Below, one piece after another: positions 1 to 9,996 of a stretch of DNA of 64,000 nt. A program made the translations under genes and the position numbers. Position 1 is the first letter of the stretch. Every line of letters starts with the position of its first letter. Origin of the DNA: Tetragonia tetragonoides (lineage: Eukaryota; Streptophyta; Magnoliopsida; Caryophyllales; Aizoaceae); contig CM076143.1 of the NCBI GenBank assembly GCA_038025085.1, forward strand, positions 11,865,001 through 11,929,000, written 5' to 3'. The notes below the pieces were generated by a model. The model was not told the origin of the DNA, made no database searches, and saw nothing but the letters and a program-made list of their open reading frames with translations.

Positions 1-1844
1 CCTCTGATTTTCCTCTTCATGTGTTGAATGATCTCATGGGTAAGCAAGCAGCTGTCGCTTAGCAACCTTCCTAGGATGAATGCATTCTGTGTGTCCCCTA
101 TCATTTTCTTCATTAATGGCCTCATTCTGTTCGCTAGACACTTTGAGGCACATTTGTAGGTGACATTGCAGAGGCTAATAGGTCGGAATTGGTTCACTTC
201 CTCCGGGTTAGTTGTCTTGGGTATGAGAGCCAAGTAAGTTCTATTCCACTCTTTCAATACAAAGCCTTGTGATAAGAATGACATGACTGCTTTTGTTACC
301 TTGTCTCCTACAATGTCCCATTTGCTCTTGTAAAACTCCACTGAGAACCCATCTGGTCATGGTGATTTGTTGCTTCCCATGTCAAACATGGCTTTCTTTA
401 CCTCATTTTGGTTGAACGATCTTGTAAGCCAATCCACATCTTCTCCGTCTAGGCCAGACGTCACGTGTTCCAGAGCTTGCAGCAAAGCGCCCTCGTTAGG
501 ATGCTCGAGGGGTTCCATGTTGCTTTTGTACATCGCACTGAAGTGTTTTACCAGGGAAGCTTGGATCTCCTTTGGTGTTGTGATCCATTCCTCTTCATTG
601 GTCTTCAAGCTGTTTATCTCATTTCTCTTGATTCTCTCTCTCATGTAGCCAAAGAATAATTTCGATGGGCAGTCTCCATTAGTTCTAGGTGATGCGTGCT
701 CTCTGCCTCCAGTAAGTGAGCTGGTCTTTGATCATAGCCAGAATTTCTTGCCTTATTTTGATGGTTTGTGTAGGGCTCAAGTTATACTCTAATCTTGGTA
801 GGTTCTCTTGGTGCTTACTTGAGCTGGTTGCATGTCCAGGTATGAGGTTGGGCATACCAAGAACCCTATACTCCTCTTGCTCATTTGGCGTACTGGCCTC
901 GTTATGTAATTGGGCTTGGATCAACTCCAAATTGAATGCGTCCCATTGGATACCCATTTTTTTCTTCCTCTCCAAACACCATGTTGACAGCTTTGATCTC
1001 ACTTTCTTTTGTTTGGCAGTCAGTCTGTACATTTCTGATCCAATTACCTCTTCCTTCCAGACTTCCTCAATAACCCTCGTCGCTTCCTCATGTGCTAGGC
1101 TCCAATTTTCAATTTTGTAAGGTCTCTTTTTGTTTGTTTGTTTTGGGCTTGGTCTCTAGCAAAATTGGTGCATGGTCAGAGATTAAGATTGGAAAATGGA
1201 CGAGGATCGACTCCGGCCTTTTTTCACGACAATTCCAAGAGCAGAAAGCTCTATCAAGTCTTTCTTCTACTGTATTTGGGCTTTCTCTGTTGTTGGACCA
1301 TGTGAATCTTGGTCCAATGAAAGGGACGTCCATCAGTCCCATTGCATATTTCCAGTTGAGGAAGTCATCCCAACCCTGAAAGTCAGGGTTCCCGCCTCTT
1401 TTATCTTCATTATATTCAACCCGATTAACATCTCCTATGACTAAGAGATTCTCAAGGCTCAGGGTGGTTGCTTGGAGCGTTGCACCCCAAACTTCTTGCC
1501 TATCAGCTAAATTAGGGCACCATACAAAAACAAACAGTTCCAAAGTTCTTTTTCATCATCTACTACATCACAAAGGATGAAATTAAGATTAGCTTCGACA
1601 ATATTTAAACTACAGGAGGATGCCCAGAAGAGGCCTAGACCTCCACTTCTACCATTAGCGTCTACTCCAACAAAGTGATCAAAATGGAGAGTTCTAGCTA
1701 GACTCTCAAGAGTAGAACTGTTACATTTAGTTTCTGACAGGAATCAAATACTAGGTTTAGTTCTGCAGACCAGCCATTTCAGGAAGAGATTGTAGGGGTG
1801 TCTGCATCTCCCAATCCCCTACAATTCCAAGCGAGTGTCCTCAT
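1..1844 (-). pseudogene. LINE A ORF2: endonuclease and N-terminal reverse transcriptase, broken
   Basis: ORF2 would start at the ATG at 1844-1842 with an AWNCRGLG-type endonuclease opening. The C-terminal half of the exonuclease/endonuclease/phosphatase-like domain is at 1109-1543, with FTWSNNR, ERLDRAF and SDHAPILL motifs. Residues before RT are at 685-1032 and 357-644. The RT start is readable at 1-356 with LALIPKT, FRPISLCN and NAFILGR. Breaks seen: a one-base loss and a stop soon after the start (about 1740-1800), further frame changes between the pieces, and a TGA at 357-359 in place of the glycine of the SPGPDG motif. It would have made the enzyme for target-primed reverse transcription but is not functional. 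The RT catalytic box lies outside the window. Confidence 0.85.
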
Positions 1845-2157
1845 TTAACCACGGGTGGCTGCTTCCGGTCAGCCACCGTAACCTCAGATTGCGAGAACCT
1901 AGTCCTCTTCAAAAGGTCTTCCAAAGTCGTAGTATCCATCTGCACTCTCCTCTTCTTTTCCATCTGTATAGCGCCTGGTACACCATCCTCTGAGCTAAGA
2001 ATAGTTGTTGTGTCAGATTTTACTGTATCCTCCTCCGAGCTCCACTCAGAAGAGATCTCCTCGCGCTTTTGTGTGCCTTGTCTACACGGCCGGATGCAGA
2101 GGCTGAAATTGAGGGAGTTTACCTTTGTTGAACAAAGCAAATCTTTTCCTCAGCCAT
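1841..2157 (-). pseudogene. LINE A ORF1 remnant
   Basis: A 99-codon frame at 1841-2140, rich in Ser/Glu then Lys/Arg, ends with TGA that overlaps the ORF2 ATG as ATGA. An ATG at 2157-2155 (MAEEK) in another frame may be the original ORF1 start. A plant L1 ORF1 is usually several hundred residues with DUF4283 and a CCHC knuckle. Neither is present, so most of ORF1 has been deleted. The assignment rests on position directly before the endonuclease start. Confidence 0.5.
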
Positions 2158-2230
2158 TTCCTACTTCCTCTCTTCCCGCCTACTTCAAAAGCACCCTCCG
2201 ACCTGGGTCAGTAGGTTATATATCTTATTG

Positions 2231-3044
2231 GTTAGCATAATTTTGTGTATATTCTACCCCTTGTATATAAATTATGGTCCGTTTTTAATATGCACTTAAT
2301 TGGTCTACTAGTCCTAAGGCTGGAAGTTAAAAAGTTGGAAGGAGGGTACAGGTGAGGAGATGCAAGGGGGCATTTATTAGGATTTGGGGAAGCAAAGTTG
2401 GACAAAGATTTTCGTTATTATTGTTTATTGTAGAAAGGGTCAATGCAAATCCGCTATGGATCATTGATCATTGATATTGTAATTTGCAAGTTTGTGATAA
2501 TCAACTTATCGAGATATTATTCGAGCTGCAAATTAGGTGGACCGTCAAAAATCACAGATACTACTAGTAATTTATCCTACTCTCTTGATTTAATTTGGAT
2601 GATTTCTGAAATTATGTTCACTGATTCGATCGAATTTACTCTGAAGAAATTAAAATTAAACTCATGTAATCTTCTCTTTCATAAGTGGAAAAATGCGATG
2701 GATCGATTCTTGCACTTGTAGATATTAAGGAGTGACTTCTAGATTTGACATAATTAAACAAAACTCAAAGTTAGCAGTTTACTGAGTTTGAAATTTGAGG
2801 TTGTTGGAATGCATCCTAAAAATAACAGGAACATTACAAGGGCTCGAGAGGACGAGGAGCGCGGCATCGCGGATAAACAGTACGACCCTATTATGACAAT
2901 TACCGTATACATCGCAACTATATACCACATTGAACATAAAATTTGGAAAGATAGTAAAAGAAAAAAAAAGAAGGATCAACATATTTAAGTTTTAAGTTTG
3001 ACAAAATTATATATATGAATGTAAAGAACGAATCTTCAATAAAG
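2231..3044. other. Gene-free AT-rich stretch
   Basis: I see no coding similarity, terminal repeat or RNA gene here. The short ORFs at 2443-2721 and 2779-2988 occur on both strands, match no family I recognise and look like chance frames. Confidence 0.5.
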
Positions 3045-3046
3045 TA

Positions 3047-3301
3047 CTTAATCTGTTTCACCAAAATGTTTACACTTCATTTTTCAAGGTCAAAGTTCAC
3101 AAACTTTGACCATGAATTAGTGAAAAAATACAAATATTTATAATGTAAAAATGGTATTGTTAGATTCATTTTAAAGAATACTTTTGGAAAATTATAATTT
3201 TATAATCTATATATGCATATAATTACAATAATCTACGGTCAAAGTGGTGCATTGGAGACCGTAAAAAATCAAATGTAAAGATCTTCATAAAACGGAGGGA
3301 G
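3047..3301. mobile_element. Stowaway-type MITE (Tc1/mariner)
   Basis: The right end reads ACGGAGGGAG followed by TA, the classic Stowaway terminus. The left end (TA, then CTTAATCTGTTTC) is a diverged inverted copy. TA duplications sit at 3045-3046 and 3302-3303. At 255 bp and with no coding capacity it has the usual size for the group. Confidence 0.8.
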
Positions 3302-3303
3302 TA

Positions 3304-4403
3304 TTATCTAAGTCAACAAGTTTTGAATCTAATAATCCGAATTGAATAGGGATTTAGCCACCGGGGTTAGATTTTGTCACCACGTAAGAACTATATATAA
3401 TATCATAAATAATTTATGGCAGTTAAACGAATTTATATTATTCTCACACCCAAGAATTTGAAAACAAATAATAAATCAAAAATAATTAAAATGAAGACTT
3501 AAGTCTGACGGAATTCCTCTTTAAAATGGACATATAGAACATGTGAATATTCAAACTTGCTCAAAATAAAATTAAATAACGATGTCGAACAATCTATCTA
3601 TAACTCCTTACTAATCCAGGCCAATGCTAAGGTAATCTATGCTGATGTGGCGAATTCTAGTGCAATTTTTTCCCGCCTAAATGCCTTTCTTACGTCACAG
3701 AGTTTTTTTTATTTTATTTTAGAAGACGTGAATAATTCAGGTGCAGGCGTGCAGCGCATTCGAGAAAATAACGCATGCTCTTCTCTTACCACTTCCGAGA
3801 CAGTTTCAGTTCTTTCTCCTCCTTTATTACCTTTCCTCACACAATCAATACTCCCTTATCGTCTTTCGCAATTCAATTTCAAAAAGGGACTTCTGAGATT
3901 TTCCAAACCCTAACCTAATTCCACAATTCAGTGAATACGATTCAAAGAGAAGTATTGCTCTCAATTGCCATCGTCGGAGGTTTGGAAATTGGTGGCTAGC
4001 GACTCAGAGAGTCAGTGATAAAGATAAATCTTTTTTTTAGTTTTTCGTTTTCGCCATTTAGAATTGAAACTTATGATGTCTTTGATTTTTTTCCCAGGCT
4101 TCATTTTCTGGTATTGGAAGTTCATATGCTGTTATTTTAATTTTTGCGCTCCATTTTGGGTTCCTTTGTATTGTATTGAGTTCAAAAGTTCTGAGTGGAT
4201 TCGAATTTTTTTTTTAGGATATTCACTCACTATATTTTCTTCGCTCTATTCCATCACGAATGATGATGTGGGGTTCATCAATCTCGCCACAGGTAAATAA
4301 ATCTTTGCAATTTAGCGCTCTTTTGTTTCTATCAGTTGAAGATCTTCGGAGATTGCTGAATTATGCAATCCCTTCTGTTTGAATGTCCTCTTTTATTTGT
4401 TCC
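3304..4403. other. Unique sequence, possible non-coding 5' exon of an interrupted host gene
   Basis: From about 3750 the sequence changes to a pyrimidine-rich leader-like stretch with an AAACCCTAA motif near 3905. A good GT donor (CACAG|GTAAATAA) lies near 4292. The Tat element begins 110 bp further on. No coding frame with recognisable similarity is present. A transcribed leader is an inference from base composition only. Confidence 0.25.
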
Positions 4404-4923
4404 TGTTTCGGGGTCCTTTTTGGGCGGTCGACTAAAGTGTGTCATTTTGAGGGAGTTCCGAGTCAAAGGTCCTACTGGGCGTCCTGCAAAAGAGAACAAA
4501 CGTGATTGCCCTGGGGGGTTTCCCGGGAGGGGGCCCCTCCGAAGGTCAAGTCAGATATTTACAGGAAGAGAGATAAAATCCAGAGAGAATATCTTGGAAG
4601 TAGTGATAGAGAGAGAAATTAATTACCTGAAATAAATGACTGACCGTCTATTTATAGGAGTCCCAGTGGCAGGGGGTGTAATTTTTCACCCTGTCAGATG
4701 TCAGACGTCAGCCTTCCACCTTTCCTTTTTAGGCATGCCATGCATCGATTTATGGGCCTTGTTGGATCAGCTGACGCGTCAGGGAATATTCCCGGGATTT
4801 TAGGGGGCTTTGATTGACTCTTTGACTGCCACGTGTCGCCTTATGATTGGCCGTTTGACTTATTGACTTCCTTGATGACGTGGCGGTCAAGAGTGGTCAA
4901 AATAAATATTTTGGGTCCCAACA
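4404..4923 (-). repeat. 3' LTR of the Tat element
   Basis: On the minus strand it runs TGTTGGGACCC...CGAAACA, with TG/CA ends, 520 bp. Its 4404-4531 part matches 25578-25705. A polypurine-like tract lies directly inside it. Confidence 0.88.
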
Positions 4924-4937
4924 TTTAGCCCCACGAA
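4924..4937 (-). other. Polypurine tract of the Tat element
   Basis: Minus strand reads CGTGGGGCTAAA immediately before the TG of the 3' LTR, the expected place for plus-strand priming. Confidence 0.6.
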
Positions 4938-5029
4938 TTATGTTAAGGGAAGGCCTTGAGTTTGACATGATTCGAAAGAAAATAGAAAGGCCTCTTTTAA
5001 GTGTAACCGCAAGTCTTGGTGGCGCTCAG

Positions 5030-5323
5030 AAATGGGCGACCAAGAACGGGCGACCCAAAATGGATGGGTGACCCCAGAGCTTGTACTAGGCTCAGATGAA
5101 CCTGTTCGGAATGGGCGAGTGTTGAAGGCCCAGGATGGGCGACTGCTGAGGTAACTAACAGTTCCTTGGAGGCATGTTTGGTTGGGCGAGTGCTAAAGGC
5201 CCAGAAGGGGCGAGCTCTGAGTCTGAAGGTAACCCCCTAGGCTGTTGAGTCCGGGCGAGTCCTTATAGCCCGGATTGGGCGACCTCCAGGGCCAGCAGGC
5301 CTAGTAGAGAGTCCAAGTCCAAG
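5030..5323. repeat. Irregular GGGCGA-rich repeats
   Basis: The motif GGGCGAG/GGGCGAC recurs every 25-60 bp, often followed by AAGGCCCAG. It looks like degenerate tandem sequence leading into the 101-bp array. Confidence 0.5.
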
Positions 5324-5929
5324 CCAGCTGTACGAGATGAAGCCCCCTATGATGACGAGTCTGTTTTGAGTAAAATGGGCGACCCCTGAGGCTAAATGAG
5401 CCCCTATGAGAGCCTAAGTACTAGCCAGCTGTATGGGGATAAAGCCCCTATGATGGTGAGTCATTTTTTATTTGAAATGGGCAATCCCTGGGGCTAAATA
5501 AGCCCATGTGAGAGCCCAAGAACTAGCCAACTGTATGGGGATGAAGCCCCTATGATGGCGAGTTATTTTTGATTGAAATGGGCAACCCCTGGGCTAAATA
5601 AGCCCCTCTGAGAGCCCAAGCACTAACCAACTGTATGGGGATGAAGCCCTTATGATGGCGAGTCATTTTTGATTGGAATGGGCGACCCCTGAGGCTATAT
5701 AAGCCCCTGTGAGAGCCCAAGTACTAGTTAACTGTATGGGGATGAAGCCCCTATGACGACGAGTCTGTTTTGAGCGAAATAGGCCATCCTTGAGGCTAAA
5801 TAAGCCCTTGTGAGAGCACAAGTACTAGCCAACTGTATGGGGATGAAGCCCCTATGATGGCGAGTCATTTTTTATTGAAATGGATGACCCCTGAGGCTAA
5901 ATTAGCCCATGTGAGAGCCCAAGTACTAG
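5324..5929. repeat. Six tandem copies of a 101-bp unit
   Basis: Copies begin at 5324 and about every 101 bp afterwards with CCAACTGTATGGGGATGAAG or a variant, and end with GAGAGCCCAAGTACTAG. Total 606 bp equals six units. They differ from one another by a few point changes and small indels. Arrays in the 3' region of Tat elements are known and can seed satellite DNA. Confidence 0.9.
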
Positions 5930-6087
5930 TTCACATGCTACTGTTGCTTGTTACCAGCATGTCTCTCTATAGTGTTCTCGTGCCTGTCATGTGATGGGCC
6001 TACTGTTCCAACATGGCCTTTGAACTGTTTGCTATGGAATTGGGCTCAAAGGGATCCTTTTGGCCCAAGACAGTGACGCGTAGGGGT

Positions 6088-6113
6088 TGACGTCAAAACC
6101 CTTGCTATAAATG
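6088..6113 (+). promoter_or_regulatory. Putative promoter of the antisense gene (bZIP palindrome plus TATA box)
   Basis: TGACGTCA, a perfect bZIP-type palindrome, is at 6088-6095 and TATAAATG at 6106-6113. The first ATG of the antisense gene is at 6322, leaving a CT- and A-rich leader of about 180 bases. Function is inferred from spacing and motif quality. Confidence 0.55.
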
Positions 6114-7542
6114 TCTTGGAAACATCACTTTCCCCATCATTTGTCCATTTCCCAATTTTAGAAGAGAGCTTCTAGAGAGAGAATCTGCCAATCTTCATCT
6201 TAATCTTCATCTTAGTTTTTCAAATCTTCAACCAGACTCAAGCTAATCTTCAATAGATACGCTTCCATCTTGTACTATACTTGTACTTTTAATCTTTCTT
6301 TTCTTTCTTTTTGTGCAAATAATGAGTTCTCCGCCCAGCCATAGTGATTCTGTTGACTTGCCATATATCAATAATATCAATCCAAACTCGCATGTTAATT
6401 CATATTATTCTGAAAACTGCTCCACTAATAATCCCCACGCCTACAAAGTGGTGAATGAACGCATTCGCCCAATGCTGTGCAATATAGATGTGGAGAGTGT
6501 ATTGAATAATGAGGCGGGTGTAGAGGTATCTTTAGCAGTCCCTCTATATGGTAGGGCGTATACTGTTATTTTACCGGATGGCGATGGGTTTGAATGGTTT
6601 GTGTCTAGCATTTCAAGTTGGGTTGATCCCCCTGTGAATTATCCTTGGCAAGTGACGAAGGCGAACGACTTACTGCAGGTGACTACGCATCCTGCTGTTA
6701 GAATAATGGCGGAGGAGGAGGTAGATAAGCCCACTACATCTGGGCAATCTGTAGGGTTTGTTAATCAACAACCCCGTACCTTGGATCCAGACGATCCTCC
6801 CTCTAGTTATTTCATAGGTCAAAAGAAGCACAAAAAGTTATACGAGGCGATGATTTCCTTAAGAGCTTCACCTTTAATTACTTTGTAAATTATCCATATG
6901 AGTTGTTGGTGCCTGAGATGCTTCAGACAGTTAAGAAGCCGCCCAAAAGATGTATAGCCTTGTACAAAATCGCTTTTCAGTTAGGCCTTAGGCTTCCCCT
7001 TCATCCTTTCATAATAGAAATCCGTAGGCATTACTAGATTGTTCCAGCCCAGCTCGCCCCAAATAGCTGGATGAACATCCTTAGCTTTATTGCCACCACA
7101 TTCTTCAAGGGTTTGGAGTGTTCAATAGAGACTTTTGTGTTGACTCATTATATGTCGAGGGTGAATGGGAAAGATGTGGGTTGGTATACGATCGCCAAAC
7201 GTAATACGGTTTTGACTGCCCGTGAGAAGGCCAACAATAACCATGACTGGAAACACAAGTTTTTCTTTGTGAAGTGTCATGAGAGTTGCAGGAGGTTGGG
7301 GTTGCCAATTGAGTGGAATAATGATGTTGATGTGTCCGCTAAGAACAAGGTAATCACCCACTTAACTGTTGAGCAGGCCAGGGTGGTTCAGTATTTTGAG
7401 TATAAGTTGAAGCCAGACCCCAAGCATCCCAACAATCCAAAAAGATCGATCAGGAGGCCTAAGCACTTGCTTCCTTGGAGGGATTACTTCAAGGACGACG
7501 TTTTTCTGAGCGTTTGTTGCATCTCTTATGTGGTGGACGTTG

Positions 7543-7613
7543 GTACTCGACCCTTCTTAACTTGGTGTTTTTTGCATTCATATAGTATTGAATAATTTAT
7601 GTTCTCTCTACAG
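7543..7613 (+). other. Intron 1 of the antisense gene
   Basis: GTACTC...CTCTACAG, 71 nt. Joining G|GT at phase 1 keeps the frame open on both sides (VDVG then QEAIMVDPAK). Confidence 0.6.
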
Positions 7614-8393
7614 GTCAAGAAGCAATCATGGTCGATCCTGCTAAAACTGGGTCCTTCTCCAAGGCCGAGGAGAAGGCAAGAGAGGCGACTGAGCTGAAGA
7701 AGCTTCAGCAGAAGAAAGTTTTAGAGGCGAGTTCTTCTCTTCCTGATTTGTGTGCCTCTAGGCACTTGTCATTTTTCTAACATTTGGTTTCTTTTACGGA
7801 AGTTTGGTAAGAAAGGAGGCGAGTCCTCTGCGGCGACGGACGCCACAAAGGCAACCAAGTCCAAGCCTCCCCTTAGGGCCCCCAAGACGGGCAAGAGTCG
7901 GGATCCCCTCCCTGCTCAAGAGATGGGCGATGTTCTCGTTAGCAGAGAGGCATGGCCTGACTTCCAGGTGACTCGCGTGGTGAACAGGCCTAGAAATTCC
8001 ATGCCCAAATCAAAGGTTGAGGGCAAGAGAAAACAGGACCAGCTGCATGAGCAGCTGAAGAAGGACCTTGAAGGGGGCGTCCTTACCGGGCTCGACCCCT
8101 CAGACTCTGATGGGAGTTATTTTGAGCCCTTAATCATTCCTCCTCCTCTTAAGAAGGCCAAAATAGCGAGCGCATCTACCTGTAAGAAGGCGAATGCTGA
8201 GACGCAGAGCAAGGAGGTGGCAAATAGCCCTGCTCAAACCACTCCTTCCCCTCTTCGCCCCTACACGGCGTCCCCTAAGAGCAACCAGATTGCCATTAAA
8301 AAGCTAAAAGAGGTTTTGACAGATGAAGATTGTGCCCACTTGAATGGTGAAGGCATTGGAGTGTACGCCCATCTGATGGAGAGCTTTACTGAG

Positions 8394-8464
8394 GTATGGG
8401 TAAACAACTTATCTTTATAACTTGTTGTTTGATGATTCATAACTGACTGTTGATGCACTTATAG
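8394..8464 (+). other. Intron 3 of the antisense gene
   Basis: GAG|GTATGGG...TTATAG|TTC, 71 nt, phase 0. Splicing joins ESFTE to FTCRLVHHDE and avoids the stop codons that both flanking frames otherwise meet. Confidence 0.7.
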
Positions 8465-9402
8465 TTCACTTGCCGGTTGGTTCATCATGATGAGAAGGTT
8501 GCCTTGGTTAGGCAAGAGGCCTTTGCTGAGAGAAAGCGCGCCCGCGAGTGTTGGGTAAAAATGGAGGAAGCCCAAAAGGACCTCAAAGTGGCCAAGGAGG
8601 AGATGGCAGAGGCTGAGAAAGAAAAGGATGAGGCCCAGGGTCACTACTCCAAGGATGTGAAGAAAATCCAAGAGAAGGACGCTCACCTAGCCAAGTTGCA
8701 GAGTGAACTTGACGATCTCAACAAGAGGCTGGTGGAGGCTGAGGACGCTGATAGGGACCATATCCTTATCAAGCAAGGCTACGACCTAGCCAGGAGCCTC
8801 CTCAGGCCTGCCTTGGAGAAGTATATTTCCTTGGTCAATTGGGATGTGGAGCATCCGAGGATAGAGGGCCATCTGAAGAAGAAGCTCAAAGAGCATCACC
8901 GCGAGGAGGCTCGCCGGTGGAGAGAGATAGAGCTCAGGGCGACTGGTGCTGCTAATGCTGGGGCCTCCAAGGGTGCATCGTCAGGTCGTGCTTCTGCCTA
9001 GGATGGAGGAGATGAGGGTGTCAAGTCTGATCATGCCCTCACCTCTACTCAACTCACCCAGGGGGATGAAGAGCAACTCGAGCTGTCTGAGCCTCAAGAC
9101 CAAGCTGATGAGGATGAGCAACTTGATGGTGAGGAGCTGACTGGAGACCAGGGGCACGCTGAGGACCAGGACACTGAGTTGTAGGTGTATCAAGTTAAGC
9201 GCCCATGATTGTGTGACTAGTGCACACCTTGGCTTTCATCTTAGTTGTACTTGGAACAGATATCCCAACTTTTGTAGAGATTTAACTTTGAATGCTTTAT
9301 GATTTTTAGGCCTTACAACTTTTTGGCCTCTTAATGAATGTTTCCTTTTCTTTACATTGGCCCCAATTGCATGCTTTTGAATAACTTGTCAAATCACAAT
9401 TT

Positions 9403-9830
9403 AAGCTTATAGGGACTAGGAGTTAAATTTGGCGACCTTAGGAAAGCCCTTTAGGGCGAGCCTGGGTAAGATATGGCCACATTGCCCATGGTAGGGTTCA
9501 ATGGATGATAACGCTGAAGTAGGCCCATAGGGACAAGGAGTCCTATTGGGCGACCTTAGGAGAGCTTTTTAGGGTGAGCCTAGGTAAAACATGACCATAT
9601 TGCCCATTGTAGGGTTCAATGGGTGATAATGGTGAAGTAGGCCCATAGGGACAGGGAGTCCTATTGGGCGACCTTAGGAAAGCCTTTTAGGGCGAGCCCA
9701 GGTAAAACATGACCACATTGCCCATTGCAGGGTTCAATGGGTGATAACACTGAATTAGGCCCATAGGGACAATGAGTCCTATTGGGCGACCTTAGGAAAG
9801 CCTTTTAGGGCGACCCTAGGTGAAAGAGTT
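9403..9830. repeat. Tandem array of a 118-bp unit, 3.6 copies
   Basis: Units start at 9403, 9521, 9639 and 9757, each with GCCCATAGGGACAAGGAGTC or a variant, then GGGCGACCTTAGGAAAGCC. The first copy is the most diverged and the last is partial. The GGGCGA words also occur in the 101-bp array, so the two arrays may share an origin. Confidence 0.88.
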
Positions 9831-9874
9831 TGCTGGGATTTGCCAATCCAAAGTACCAGTAACGCAGTAAAGTG

Positions 9875-9964
9875 CCATTTAATGTTGTAAGTTTCTATTA
9901 AGATTTGCAATAAGAAGTGAGCAGTTACATACTAGCTGCCTCTGGAACTTACAATATTAAATGG
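9875..9964. repeat. Inverted repeat just beyond the end of pol
   Basis: CCATTTAATGTTGTAAG at 9875-9891 is the inverse of CTTACAATATTAAATGG at 9948-9964 with one mismatch. It lies between the pol stop (9997) and the 118-bp array. It could form a long-loop hairpin in either transcript. A role in ending the convergent transcripts is only a guess. Confidence 0.5.
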
Positions 9965-9996
9965 TAATTCTAACAAAGTTTATTCAACATCGACAT

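Larger units (their letters stand above)
1..2230 (-). mobile_element. L1-type LINE (LINE A), 3' part outside the window
   Basis: Reading the minus strand from about 2230 leftwards gives a short ORF1 remnant, then an endonuclease domain, a linker and the start of a reverse transcriptase that runs off the left edge. The order ORF1, EN, RT is that of plant L1 LINEs. The 3' end and poly(A) lie outside the window. The 5' end is only approximate, because ORF1 is reduced to about 100 codons and no duplication was found on this side. Confidence 0.85.
6322..9183 (+). pseudogene. Antisense extra ORF of the Tat element: PF04195-like domain plus coiled coil, spliced
   Basis: The ATG is at 6322, since the upstream extension of the frame begins with GTG. 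Exon 1 has a Ser/Asn-rich N-terminus. After a frameshift near 6851 comes a segment with LGLRLPLHPF, APNSWMN and GWYTIAKRN, which I recognise as the 'putative gypsy type transposon' family (PF04195, Transposase_28). One TAG interrupts it near 7033. Introns are seen at 7543-7613 and 8394-8464, and a third is likely between about 7660 and 7800. The next exon is Lys/Pro-rich. The last (8465 onwards) is a long charged coiled coil (about 8500-8750) followed, past a TAG at 8999-9001, by an acidic Gln/Glu/Asp tail ending at 9183. It runs opposite to gag-pol. Its function is unknown and this copy is broken. Confidence 0.75.

Noticed and set aside
5324..5929. CRISPR-like direct repeats
   Set aside because: The 101-bp units are contiguous with no unique spacers, and the setting is a plant retrotransposon.
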